A DNA stretch of 56,321 bases, from NCBI GenBank assembly GCA_017647975.1, contig JAGCJL010000001.1, forward strand, positions 1 to 56,321. The letters run 5' to 3'. Numbering within the stretch: the stretch's first letter is position 1; each line of letters opens with the position of its first letter. The notes under the pieces are model-generated. The model saw only the letters and a program-made list of their open reading frames with translations. It was not told the DNA's origin and ran no database searches. The translations under genes and the position numbers were made by a program. Positions 26,329-33,975 of the stretch are shown here, piece by piece. The DNA comes from Bacteroidaceae bacterium (lineage in GTDB: Bacteria; Bacteroidota; Bacteroidia; Bacteroidales; Bacteroidaceae).

Positions 26329-26376
26329 AATGGTAGTATTTTATATTGTTATATACTTGATTTGTTTAAGGGATTA

Positions 26377-26407
26377 CAAATATAAAAAGTAATTTGTAAT
26401 TTGCAAA
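26377..26407 (-). promoter_or_regulatory. Promoter of nrdJ
   Basis: On the minus strand: TTTG (26407-26404), 19-bp spacer, TATATTTG (26384-26377), an exact match to the Bacteroidales consensus. Transcription should start near 26370, leaving a leader of about 40 bases. Confidence 0.72.
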
Positions 26408-26573
26408 ATAAAATTCGTTAAGATTGGCTTTTGAATAAAAGTTTTCTAAAAATAAAATTAAATCATTGTTTGTCAATGAATTATATTTTTAATACATGAC
26501 AAAAGTTTCCCAAAAAGAAAACTGTATGGCAATTTTATGATACTGTAATTTTCTCTTTTGTTTATTTGTGGGA

Positions 26574-26606
26574 ATAAAAAAATACCGCAACAATCGTTGC
26601 GGTATT
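26574..26606 (-). terminator. Terminator of dnaA
   Basis: A perfect 11-bp stem, AATACCGCAAC (26581-26591) with GTTGCGGTATT (26596-26606) and a 4-base loop, is followed on the minus strand by a run of T. It lies 20 bases beyond the dnaA stop. Confidence 0.8.
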
Positions 26607-26625
26607 TGATGTGTGTGTATTTTTT

Positions 26626-28011
26626 TTATGCACTTTGCAGCATCATGTCAATTTCCTCCAACTCTGAGCGGAACTGCTTGTCTGTCTCTGCAAGGTTTGT
26701 GATTGTTTTGCAGGCATGGAGAACTGTTGCGTGGTCTCTGTCTCCAACATATTGACCAATCTTTGATGTTGACATGTCAAGGTGTTTCTTTGCAAGGAAC
26801 ATTGACACCTGTCTAACAAGTACAACTTCGCGTTTGCGTGAGCGGGTATTTATCGCCGAAGGCTCAATTCCGTAGAATTCTGCAACTTTCTTGATGATTT
26901 CGTCAATGGTTATGGTTTTTTTCTCATAGTTTGAGAAATCACCAATGATTCGGCGAGCGAGATTTATGTCAATGTCTGCATTGTTGATGGTAGAGTGTGC
27001 CATTATTGAAACAACAATACCTTCAAGATCTCTGATGCTTGCATTTACATGTTCTGCAATGAATGAGATTACTTCTTCGGGGAATTTGAGACCGTCCTTG
27101 TGAATTTTGTTGCGAAGAATGTTCTTGCGTAAATCCAAATCGGGTTTCTCTATTTCGGCTGTCATGCCCCACTTGAAACGTGTGAGCAGGCGTTCTTCCA
27201 TACCTTGCAACTGTGCAGGTGAACGGTCTGATGTCATAATCAACTGCTTGCCATTCAAATGCAAGTGGTTGAAAATGTGGAAGAATGCGTTCTGAGTCTT
27301 TTGCAAACCGGCAAATTCCTGAATGTCATCAATGATAAGAACATCTATGCTCTGATAGAATCTCATGAAATCATTGAAATTCTTCTGCAGGATAGAGTCG
27401 GTATATTGAACTTGGAATAGGTGTGCCGAAACATAAAGCACTCTCAGTTCGGGATGCAGTTCCTTTATCTTAAGACCAATGGCGTTTACAAGGTGGGTTT
27501 TGCCCACACCTGATGCACCATGGATAAATAGCGGGTTGAAAACGCGGCCCGGTCTGTCGGCAACGCTTGCAGCAACAGAACGTGACAGGCGGTTGCTTAT
27601 ACCCTCGACATAGTTGTCAAAGGTATAGCGGTTGATAAGCATGGAGTCAAGCTCCTGTACAGTTTCCTGTGCTGCTTTTGGAGCGTTGTTCTCGTTGTTC
27701 TTGCGGTATTTGTTGTCGTAACTGTCTGTACCGAGTTCAACACTGACGTTGTTGTCCTTGTCTGTGAGGACACTGTACATAAGCTGAGTTCCTTTGCCCA
27801 TAACCTTGAAAAGGGTTGTACGCAAAAGATCGACAAAATTACCTTCAAGGAATTCATAGACAAAATTGCTCTTTACCTGTATGGTAAGAGTGTTGTCTTC
27901 GTACTTGAGTGGCTTGATGTCGGCAAACCAAGTAGAGAAGACTGCTTCGGAGACATTATCGCGGATTATCTCCAAGCATTTATTCCATTTTGTCATTAAA
28001 TTAGAATTCAT
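26626..28011 (-). CDS. dnaA: Chromosomal replication initiator protein
   Basis: Binds DnaA boxes at the origin and melts it with ATP. All four domains are visible in the 461 residues. The N-terminal interaction domain holds [20 protein letters not shown]; a poorly conserved linker of about 40 residues follows. The AAA+ domain has Walker [16 protein letters not shown] (about 166), Walker [11 protein letters not shown] and the box VII region [12 protein letters not shown]. The C-terminal DNA-binding domain carries the signature [16 protein letters not shown]. Length is normal. It is transcribed alone from its own promoter, with a terminator behind it. Neighbouring dnaX points the same way, but a 549-bp gap separates the two genes. 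Confidence 0.97.
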   Translation of the reverse strand: MNSNLMTKWNKCLEIIRDNVSEAVFSTWFADIKPLKYEDNTLTIQVKSNFVYEFLEGNFVDLLRTTLFKVMGKGTQLMYSVLTDKDNNVSVELGTDSYDNKYRKNNENNAPKAAQETVQELDSMLINRYTFDNYVEGISNRLSRSVAASVADRPGRVFNPLFIHGASGVGKTHLVNAIGLKIKELHPELRVLYVSAHLFQVQYTDSILQKNFNDFMRFYQSIDVLIIDDIQEFAGLQKTQNAFFHIFNHLHLNGKQLIMTSDRSPAQLQGMEERLLTRFKWGMTAEIEKPDLDLRKNILRNKIHKDGLKFPEEVISFIAEHVNASIRDLEGIVVSIMAHSTINNADIDINLARRIIGDFSNYEKKTITIDEIIKKVAEFYGIEPSAINTRSRKREVVLVRQVSMFLAKKHLDMSTSKIGQYVGDRDHATVLHACKTITNLAETDKQFRSELEEIDMMLQSA

Positions 28012-28118
28012 TGATTATCGTTTATCTGTTTTTGAATTTGGCAAATTAAAATAGGACATGTTTTTTAAGTCCTATTTATTATGCGTCGGTTGGGATGTTT
28101 CCCTCACCAATTCTATTG

Positions 28119-28149
28119 CAAATATCTATAATAAAAAAAGAAAATGCAA
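28119..28149 (-). promoter_or_regulatory. Candidate promoter of dnaA
   Basis: On the minus strand: TTG (28149-28147), 20-bp spacer, GATATTTG (28126-28119), one base off TAnnTTTG. The leader would be about 100 bases and contain a 7-bp hairpin (ATAGGAC 28051-28057 with GTCCTAT 28069-28075). Confidence 0.5.
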
Positions 28150-28510
28150 GCCTAAAAAACTATCTTGAAAATTTGCAAACAATAACACTTTGAAAATCAG
28201 TGCTTTGCATTTTGCGGTATTTGTAAGGTTGTTATTTTACGTTATTTTTTTTATACGCTGAAAATCAGTGTGTTATAATGATTTTGCCTTTGTTTTTAAT
28301 GTTAAAAAAATAATCTGTTTCTTGTTATATATGCTGACAGACGCTCTTTTAGAGTGATATTTCAAAACCCTGCAATTTCTCTCGGTTATTTAGAATGATT
28401 CTATATAATTGATTTAATTTTGATTTTTAGAAATAAGTCTAAGATGAAAAAAAAGATAGAATTATACTTGTTTTATACATTTTATTTTATTAGACGAAAT
28501 GTCGCTGTTT
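28150..28510. other. AT-rich intergenic region between dnaA and dnaX with direct repeats
   Basis: No gene is visible. The region is strongly AT-rich and contains a 12-bp direct repeat TGAAAATCAGTG at 28191-28202 and 28259-28270, 68 bp apart, each flanked by half of an inverted ACACT/AGTGT-like sequence. I see no TTATCCACA-type DnaA boxes, so I do not call it an origin. The repeats could bind a regulator of dnaA. Confidence 0.4.
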
Positions 28511-28514
28511 GGGT

Positions 28515-28551
28515 AAAAAGAATGAGAGTGACCAAAGAATTGGTCACCCTC
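28515..28551 (-). terminator. Terminator of dnaX
   Basis: An 11-bp stem (28524-28534 with 28541-28551; GAGGGTGACCA on the minus strand, one G-U pair) with a 6-base loop is followed on the minus strand by ATTCTTTTT. It lies 10 bases beyond the dnaX stop. Confidence 0.75.
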
Positions 28552-28560
28552 GTATTAGGA

Positions 28561-30411
28561 TTATCTTGAAATTTCAAGGTTTAATTCTTTTCTTAATTTT
28601 TCAACAAGCGGGTTCTTCTCTTTCAATATCGCAAATTGCTTGCCTTTGTCGCTGACGTGACGTTCTACAACAACTTTGTTGATATTTACCTTCATTTTGA
28701 GCATTGCTCCACCTAAGATATTGCTCATGCCACTGCAAATGCGTTTTGCTTCACTTTCGAACATCTCGGCTGCCATCTGATTGTCAACAGCAATAGAGAA
28801 GATTCCTTCTCCCTCCATTGTTGGAGTTATGATTTTCATTCTGTCGGCAAGTGCTCTTTCGTGTTCGGGCATTTGCAGAGCGATAGAGGTCCATGCTTGT
28901 GAAAGAACGTCGTTTGTAATAACCTTTGTTGGTAGTGGTGTGTCAGTATCTTTTGCACTTTCCTTGTTCGGCAGTGGGCTGTTTGATGCGGCTACAGGTT
29001 CTGCACTCATACTTCTTGACCTGCTGAACATTGAGCCTATTCCGCCATTTCCCGGTCTGCGTATCTGCAGTTCTGCCGGACGTCCCTGTATTGTCTGTGG
29101 TGCCAGCTGTTGCTCTCTTACGCTTTGTGTTACAGGTCGCTCTGGTTGTGGCATTGCTTGTGGAACTGTCTTGGTCGCTACTGCTGGCTCCGGTGCAACT
29201 GTTTGTGTGACAGGTTTTGGTTGTGGTGCAACTTCGGCAGTTTTGGCAATGTTGGCGTTACCTGTGTTGAATATAGGCTTTAGCTTTTTTATGCGTTGCC
29301 TCCCACAGTCGTCATCGCTGTCGCCGGCTTGTGTAAGCTCTATCAGAGTCAGCTCTATCAATAGACGCTTATTGCGGCTGGTGCGATAATTGAGACTGCA
29401 GTTGCTGCATAACTTTATGGCGTTGAAAAGGAACTTGGCAGTACAACGTTTTGCCTGTTCGGCATAACGCTTTTGCAAATCGTCACTACCTTCAAAAAGA
29501 GATGCAGTTTCAGCATCGCTGTTTACAAGTAGGTCTCTAAAATGTGATGCTGCACCTTCAATGAAGATATTTCCCTCAAAGCCTTTGCTAAGTACATCGT
29601 TCAGCAACAGGAGAGTTTGCGATGCTTTTTTCTCAAGAATGAAATCTGTCAGTCTGAAGTAATACTCATAATCGAGTACATTAAGACTCTTTATTACCTT
29701 ATTATATGTAAGATCTCCTTGTGTGAAACTTGCCATTTGGTCAAACAGCGAAAGTGCATCACGCATGCAACCGTCCGATTTCTGTGCAATGATACGCAAG
29801 GCCTCGTATTCGGTGTTTATACCTTCCTTTGCTGCGATGTTTTGTAGGTGTGCAATGATATCACCGGCCTCGATTCTGCTGAAGTCATATATCTGACAGC
29901 GTGACAGGATTGTTGGAATAATCTTGTGTTTCTCTGTTGTGGCAAGGATAAATATTGCATGTGCAGGTGGTTCTTCAAGCGTCTTGAGGAATGCGTTGAA
30001 AGCGGCCTGCGACAACATGTGTACCTCGTCGATGATGTAAACTTTGTACTTTCCTACCTGTGGCGGTATTCGTACCTGTTCGTTAAGCGAACGTATGTCC
30101 TCAACCGAGTTGTTGCTGGCTGCATCAAGTTCATATATGGAGTATGAACGTTGTTGGTTGAACGAACGGCATGACTCACATTCGTTACAAGGTTCTCCCT
30201 CGGCTGTAGGGTTGGTACAGTTTATTGTCTTGGCAAAGATTCTGGCACAAGTGGTCTTGCCCACACCGCGAGGACCGCAGAATAGATAAGCATGGGCTAA
30301 TTTGCCCGTGCTGATTGCGTTTTTAAGGGTTGTGGTCAGCGATTTTTGTGAAACGACCGATTCAAAAGTGTCGGGGCGGTACTTCCTCGCCGAAACAATA
30401 TAGTTTTCCAT
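28561..30411 (-). CDS. dnaX: DNA polymerase III subunit gamma/tau
   Basis: Clamp-loader ATPase of the replicative polymerase. In the 616 residues, Walker A is GPRGVGKTT (46-54). The zinc module uses Cys65, Cys75, Cys78 and Cys81 (KTINC, EGEPCNECESC). Walker B is YIIDEVHMLS and the sensor region is FILATTEKHKIIPTILSRCQ. A low-complexity Pro/Ala/Gln linker (about 395-470) separates the loader from the tau-like C-terminal part. I see no clear slippery A-run frameshift signal of the type used in E. coli, so a separate gamma form is not predicted here. Its promoter region is one half of the large inverted repeat shared with the divergent ftsB-like gene. Confidence 0.95.
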   Translation of the reverse strand: MENYIVSARKYRPDTFESVVSQKSLTTTLKNAISTGKLAHAYLFCGPRGVGKTTCARIFAKTINCTNPTAEGEPCNECESCRSFNQQRSYSIYELDAASNNSVEDIRSLNEQVRIPPQVGKYKVYIIDEVHMLSQAAFNAFLKTLEEPPAHAIFILATTEKHKIIPTILSRCQIYDFSRIEAGDIIAHLQNIAAKEGINTEYEALRIIAQKSDGCMRDALSLFDQMASFTQGDLTYNKVIKSLNVLDYEYYFRLTDFILEKKASQTLLLLNDVLSKGFEGNIFIEGAASHFRDLLVNSDAETASLFEGSDDLQKRYAEQAKRCTAKFLFNAIKLCSNCSLNYRTSRNKRLLIELTLIELTQAGDSDDDCGRQRIKKLKPIFNTGNANIAKTAEVAPQPKPVTQTVAPEPAVATKTVPQAMPQPERPVTQSVREQQLAPQTIQGRPAELQIRRPGNGGIGSMFSRSRSMSAEPVAASNSPLPNKESAKDTDTPLPTKVITNDVLSQAWTSIALQMPEHERALADRMKIITPTMEGEGIFSIAVDNQMAAEMFESEAKRICSGMSNILGGAMLKMKVNINKVVVERHVSDKGKQFAILKEKNPLVEKLRKELNLEISR

Positions 30412-30441
30412 ATTTTAGGAGTTAGATTCTTTTACTGTATA

Positions 30442-30506
30442 TACGAATACAAAAATAGTAAAAACGAATGAGAAATTCGCTCGTTTTTACTATTTTTGTA
30501 TTCGTA
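30442..30506. repeat. Perfect 26-bp inverted repeat between dnaX and the ftsB-like gene
   Basis: The arms 30442-30467 and 30481-30506 are exact reverse complements over 26 bp, separated by 13 bp. Each arm carries TATTTTTG facing outward (30491-30498 on +, 30457-30450 on -), an exact TAnnTTTG -7 element for each divergent gene. No good -33 is present for either. The repeat therefore looks like a pair of mirrored promoters or one shared operator, and could extrude as a cruciform. Confidence 0.7.
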
Positions 30507-30524
30507 ATCCTTGTTTTGTTTTTT

Positions 30525-30827
30525 ATGCTAAAGAAACTGATGCGTGTTGTTAATTGGGTAAGGCGTCACAAGTATCTGTCTGTGACAATTATATTCTTGC
30601 TTATAATTATAGTGCTTGATGATAATAATTTCATTAAGCATTATGAAAATCAGCGTGCCATATCAGAACTTAAAAAAGAGATAGAGGCTATGCAGAGAGA
30701 TTCTGTAGATATTATAAAAAAACAACAACAGCTTGAATATAAAGGTGATATTGAGGCTATAGAACATCTCGCCCGTGAGAAGTATGGCATGCACAAGGAT
30801 GATGAAGAGGTTTTTGTTATAAAATGA
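30525..30827 (+). CDS. FtsB/DivIC-like septum formation protein
   Basis: Divisome protein that bridges FtsL and FtsQ/DivIB at the septum. Started at ATG 30525 it has 100 residues: a short basic N-terminus (MLKKLMRVVNWVRRHKY), one membrane span (LSVTIIFLLIIIVLDD), a coiled coil (NQRAISELKKEIEAMQRDSV, then KKQQQLEYKG) and the family's conserved end EAIEHLAREKYGMHKDDEEVF. The frame is open further upstream to an ATG at 30468. That would add a hydrophobic stretch encoded inside the inverted repeat, and it lies upstream of the predicted transcription start, so I reject it. The gene is followed after 6 bp by a small membrane-protein gene. Confidence 0.85.
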   Translation: MLKKLMRVVNWVRRHKYLSVTIIFLLIIIVLDDNNFIKHYENQRAISELKKEIEAMQRDSVDIIKKQQQLEYKGDIEAIEHLAREKYGMHKDDEEVFVIK

Positions 30828-30833
30828 TAGACA

Positions 30834-31172
30834 ATGAAATTTATTAAAGTTCTATATGTTATAGGTGCGGTATTGCTATTGTTTGGAGCCGCGTCGCGAT
30901 TGTTTTTGCAGGATATATATTCTTATATATATATGGCAGGTGCTGTAATTTTTGCCGTGTCACAGTTCTTGCTGCGTCCAAAAGGTGATTCTGTAGCATT
31001 GCGTCGTCTGATAATCCAACAGCAGTTGGCAGGTATCCTGTTCATTGCAGCCGGAGTACTGATGTTTACTCACACACGTAATGAATGGATGGTGGTGTTG
31101 ACATGTGGTGCTTTGACAGAACTTTATACAGCGTTCCGTATTCCGCAAGAGCAGGAGAAGGAGAATAAATAA
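30834..31172 (+). CDS. Small conserved membrane protein, function unknown
   Basis: A 112-residue protein with about four hydrophobic segments (VLYVIGAVLLLFGAASRLFL, IYMAGAVIFAVSQFLL, LAGILFIAAGVLMFT, WMVVLTCGALTELYTAFRI) and a charged C-terminus (PQEQEKENK). I know of no function. It is 6 bp from the ftsB-like gene and ends at a strong terminator, so the two form one transcription unit; a role in the envelope or division is only suggested by that. Confidence 0.7.
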   Translation: MKFIKVLYVIGAVLLLFGAASRLFLQDIYSYIYMAGAVIFAVSQFLLRPKGDSVALRRLIIQQQLAGILFIAAGVLMFTHTRNEWMVVLTCGALTELYTAFRIPQEQEKENK

Positions 31173-31240
31173 GAAATCTCTTGTGCTACGTTTCCATAGT
31201 CGGCAGGTGGTGTGCTTTAAGGGATAATGAGGAGTTTATG

Positions 31241-31266
31241 AAAAAAGAGGCAATAGCCTCTTTTTT
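31241..31266. terminator. Bidirectional terminator
   Basis: AAAAAAGAGGC (31241-31251), loop AATA, GCCTCTTTTTT (31256-31266): a hairpin with A- and T-runs on both sides, sited between two convergent genes, 2 bases from the stop of the glucosaminidase gene. Confidence 0.85.
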
Positions 31267-31267
31267 C

Positions 31268-32215
31268 TTATCTTAATCTGATGATGTCTCCTACCTTGAG
31301 TCTTGCATAACTCTCGTACATGGGGTTCATCTTGTATATCCTTTTCAGTTTCACGCCATATTTCTGCGAAATATCATACAGGCTCTCTCCCGGCTCTGTT
31401 GTATGAAATTTATTGCCTTTGGTCGCTCTGTTTCTTTTTTTCTCAAGATAAATGGTGTCACCCGGCTTTACCTTATACTTTTTATATAGGTCGTTATATT
31501 TTCTAAGTTTGTGTTTGGAAATATTCAATTCTTTTGAAAGAGAATCAAAGGTGTCGCTCTCACCTGCTTTTACATAAAGCAGACCGTTTGCCCGCATCAC
31601 GCTTTTCCCGTTGGTTTTCTCTTGAACTGAAAAACGTTGCAAATCCCCTTTTATGTCGGCCATTGAGTAATAGTCGAATTTTTGAAGATTATATCTCTCA
31701 ATGATACCTATAAGTTTTTGTGGGTACTCTTTATCTTCGGCATAACCGGCCTTTTTCAAACCTTTTGCCCATCCTTTATAATCACTCTTTCTCAGTTCGA
31801 ACAAAAATGCATAACGACTGTTTTCTGTTAGGAATTTGGAGTGGTCCTCATACGATTCCCTTGCACTGCCATAGACGCGGAACTGACATAACTTGCCGTT
31901 GTCCCATTTGGTGTAGCTCTTGCCGTTCCAGCGTTTGTCGGCTTTTACGCCAAAATGGTTGTTGGCCTCTTGAACAAGTTCGCTTCTGCCGGCTCCACCT
32001 TCAAGCAGTGCTTGAGCAAGTGTTATACTTGCCGGAATGCCGTGTTGGTGCATCTGCTCCACAGCAACGGGATAAAAAGTGAGCAGGTATCTTTCACTGT
32101 CGTTGGTTGCTTTTGAAGCCTCGCTTGGCAGTTGGTTGCCCGTTGTGGTGAATGTGGAAATACAAGAGGTGAATAACAATAGCGATGTTATTGTTGCAAA
32201 AAATAATTTCTTCAT
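31268..32215 (-). CDS. Peptidoglycan glucosaminidase lipoprotein with two LysM domains
   Basis: A 315-residue lipoprotein (lipobox LLFTSC, Cys18) likely to trim peptidoglycan at the inner face of the outer membrane or in the periplasm. Residues 45-180 match the GH73 glucosaminidase domain: PASITLAQALLEGGAGRSEL with the catalytic glutamate in LLEGGAG, then ANNHFGVKADKRWNG, FRVYGSARESYEDHSKFL and YAFLFELRKSDYKGWAKGL. Two LysM modules follow: LYVKAGESDTFDSLSKELNI and TTEPGESLYDISQKYGVKLK, ending in VGDIIRLR. It is transcribed divergently from cdd, with overlapping promoter elements, and no partner gene lies next to it. Confidence 0.88.
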   Translation of the reverse strand: MKKLFFATITSLLLFTSCISTFTTTGNQLPSEASKATNDSERYLLTFYPVAVEQMHQHGIPASITLAQALLEGGAGRSELVQEANNHFGVKADKRWNGKSYTKWDNGKLCQFRVYGSARESYEDHSKFLTENSRYAFLFELRKSDYKGWAKGLKKAGYAEDKEYPQKLIGIIERYNLQKFDYYSMADIKGDLQRFSVQEKTNGKSVMRANGLLYVKAGESDTFDSLSKELNISKHKLRKYNDLYKKYKVKPGDTIYLEKKRNRATKGNKFHTTEPGESLYDISQKYGVKLKRIYKMNPMYESYARLKVGDIIRLR

Positions 32216-32236
32216 GATGTTTGGAGTAATAATCTA

Positions 32237-32267
32237 CAAAATAAGTAAATAAATTGTTTTTACGCAA
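32237..32267 (-). promoter_or_regulatory. Candidate promoter of the glucosaminidase gene
   Basis: On the minus strand: TTG (32267-32265), 20-bp spacer, TTATTTTG (32244-32237), one base off the consensus. It overlaps the oppositely directed cdd promoter, so the two may compete for polymerase. Confidence 0.4.
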
Positions 32268-32284
32268 GAATTATCATATATTCG
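32254..32284 (+). promoter_or_regulatory. Candidate promoter of cdd
   Basis: TTG (32254-32256), 20-bp spacer, TATATTCG (32277-32284), one base off TAnnTTTG. The leader would be about 47 bases. Confidence 0.42.
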
Positions 32285-32337
32285 CACTAAAGAAAGATGT
32301 TTAAGGAATATTTTGTCAATAACAAATAGTTGTGTTT

Positions 32338-32820
32338 ATGAAGGAGATGATTATTGAGACCAAGGTAAAGGTTTGTCACTATGATGAATTGAGTGATGCC
32401 GACAAAAAAGTTGTTGACGCAGCTCGTGCAGCAACGGCAAACAGTTATGCCATATATTCAAAATTCCATGTTGGTGCAGCAGTGCTTCTTGCCAATGGCA
32501 TTGTTGTTTCGGGTAGCAATCAGGAGAATGCAGCCTATCCTTCGGGGCTTTGTGCCGAGCGTACTACGCTGTTCTGGGCTAATTCACAGTATCCCAATGA
32601 GGCTGTCAAGGTGCTTGCGATAGCAGCTTGCACCGGAGGACGCGAACTTGATGTCCCCATTCCTCCTTGCGGTGCATGCCGTCAAGTAATATTGGAGACC
32701 GAGAACCGTTACAAGACTCCAATGCGTATAATCCTTTATGGAGTAAAGGAGTGTCATATCATTGAAGAGGGTGTGAAGGCTTTGTTGCCACTCTCTTTTA
32801 CATCTGATTTCTTGGAATAA
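32338..32820 (+). CDS. cdd: Cytidine deaminase
   Basis: Deaminates cytidine and deoxycytidine to the uridine forms in pyrimidine salvage. Started at ATG 32338 the protein has 160 residues. The zinc site is complete: SGLCAERTTLFW supplies a cysteine and the catalytic glutamate, and IPPCGACRQVILE supplies two more cysteines, as in the tetrameric short form. YSKFHVGAAVLLANGIVVSG and NQENAAYPSG are the substrate-binding motifs. GTG at 32332 is a possible alternative start. It is followed after 4 bp by the phosphatase gene and then ruvC, an operon whose members have no obvious shared pathway. Confidence 0.93.
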   Translation: MKEMIIETKVKVCHYDELSDADKKVVDAARAATANSYAIYSKFHVGAAVLLANGIVVSGSNQENAAYPSGLCAERTTLFWANSQYPNEAVKVLAIAACTGGRELDVPIPPCGACRQVILETENRYKTPMRIILYGVKECHIIEEGVKALLPLSFTSDFLE

Positions 32821-32824
32821 ATTT

Positions 32825-33295
32825 ATGAAAAAGATAATGTTTGTGTGCCATGGAAACATCTGTCGTTCTCCAATGGCGGAATATGTAATGAAGTCACTTG
32901 CCGCAAAGAAGTCTGTAGGCGAGGAACTATATATAGATTCATCGGCTACAAGTCGTGAAGAGATTGGTAATGCCGTATATCCTCCTGCGGCAAATACTCT
33001 TTCTATGCATGGGATAGAGAGCAAGGGGCACAAGGCAAAGCAGTTCTCCGTTGCTGATTATAATGATTTCGATATGGTCATTGTGATGGAGGAATACAAT
33101 AAACGTAATCTCATGAGGCTTATCGGTTGCGATTGTGAGAACAAGGTATGGAAATTGCTTGATTTTACTCTTGAAGAGCCCATATCTGGTGCAGGTGCCG
33201 ATATCTCGGATCCTTGGTATCATGGAGGTTTTGACAAGACATATAACGAGATTGTAGCCGGCTGTAAGGGACTAATGCGATACCTTGGCTATTGA
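32825..33295 (+). CDS. Low-molecular-weight protein-tyrosine phosphatase
   Basis: A 156-residue cytoplasmic phosphatase with the complete catalytic P-loop [16 protein letters not shown] (nucleophile Cys8, Arg14) and the general-acid aspartate in [11 protein letters not shown] near the C-terminus. Family members remove phosphate from tyrosine residues or arginine; in bacteria they often control exopolysaccharide tyrosine kinases, but no such kinase gene is nearby, so the substrate is open. Spacing of 4 bp on each side to cdd and ruvC indicates co-transcription. Confidence 0.93.
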   Translation: MKKIMFVCHGNICRSPMAEYVMKSLAAKKSVGEELYIDSSATSREEIGNAVYPPAANTLSMHGIESKGHKAKQFSVADYNDFDMVIVMEEYNKRNLMRLIGCDCENKVWKLLDFTLEEPISGAGADISDPWYHGGFDKTYNEIVAGCKGLMRYLGY

Positions 33296-33299
33296 TGAT

Positions 33300-33875
33300 A
33301 TGAAAGAGATAGCAACTCCCACCGACGATAAAGTCATCATGGGCATAGACCCCGGAACAAATATCATGGGCTATGCTTTCATTGGCGTGAACGGAAACCG
33401 TGCACGCCTCATTGCAATGGGTGTTATCGATTTGCGTAAATGCAAGGATACATACATGAAATTGGGTGAAATTTTCACTCGTGTACAGGGGCTCATCGCC
33501 TCCTTTCTGCCCGATGAATTGGCTATAGAGGCACCTTTTTTTGGGAAAAATGTACAGAGTATGCTCAAACTTGGAAGAGCACAGGGCGTTGCCATTGCAG
33601 CAGCCATAAGTCGCCAAGTACCAATACACGAATATGCTCCGCTGAAAATAAAGATGGCGATAACCGGTAACGGCTCGGCATCAAAAGAACAGGTTGCCGA
33701 TATGCTACGCCGTATGTTGAAAATCTCCGCCGATGAAATGCCACACTTCATGGACGCGACCGATGCCTTAGGTGCAGCCTATTGTCACTTTATACAACGT
33801 GGCGTTCCCACAACAACTAAGAAGTATTCCTCTTGGGCCGATTTCGTAAACAAAAATCCCGATAAAGTTAAGTGA
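33300..33875 (+). CDS. ruvC: Holliday-junction resolvase
   Basis: Endonuclease that resolves four-way junctions during recombination and repair, working with RuvAB. ATG 33300 gives 191 residues; the open frame reaches back to a TTG at 33285 inside the phosphatase gene. The RNase-H-like catalytic acids are visible: Asp17 in [16 protein letters not shown], the glutamate in [14 protein letters not shown], and two aspartates in [18 protein letters not shown]-binding helices [15 protein letters not shown] and [13 protein letters not shown] are present. ruvA and ruvB are not in the window. A strong terminator closes the operon. Confidence 0.95.
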   Translation: MKEIATPTDDKVIMGIDPGTNIMGYAFIGVNGNRARLIAMGVIDLRKCKDTYMKLGEIFTRVQGLIASFLPDELAIEAPFFGKNVQSMLKLGRAQGVAIAAAISRQVPIHEYAPLKIKMAITGNGSASKEQVADMLRRMLKISADEMPHFMDATDALGAAYCHFIQRGVPTTTKKYSSWADFVNKNPDKVK

Positions 33876-33913
33876 AGCCAACCAGCGTACGGAGGAATAT
33901 CTCACTGGTGGCA

Positions 33914-33961
33914 ATATAAAATGAATAACGGAAAGTCAGCTTTCCGTTATTCATTTTATAT
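33914..33961. terminator. Bidirectional terminator between ruvC and the BspA-like gene
   Basis: A 22-bp perfect stem (33914-33935 with 33940-33961) has a 4-base TCAG loop; the core is AATAACGGAAAG with its complement, ending in TTTTAT. It serves the convergent stops at 33875 and 33976. Confidence 0.82.
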
Positions 33962-33975
33962 CTTATTTGGGCTTG

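Noticed and set aside
28012..28560. dnaA-dnaX gap as the replication origin
   Set aside because: AT-rich and next to dnaA, but no cluster of DnaA boxes is visible; position of the origin needs whole-chromosome skew.
28781..29389. 202-codon + strand frame inside dnaX
   Set aside because: Shadow of the Pro/Ala/Gln linker of DnaX; low-complexity Ser/Cys/Gly sequence.
30468..30524. Longer N-terminus for the ftsB-like protein (ATG 30468)
   Set aside because: It is encoded within the inverted repeat and upstream of the predicted transcription start; the family length fits ATG 30525.
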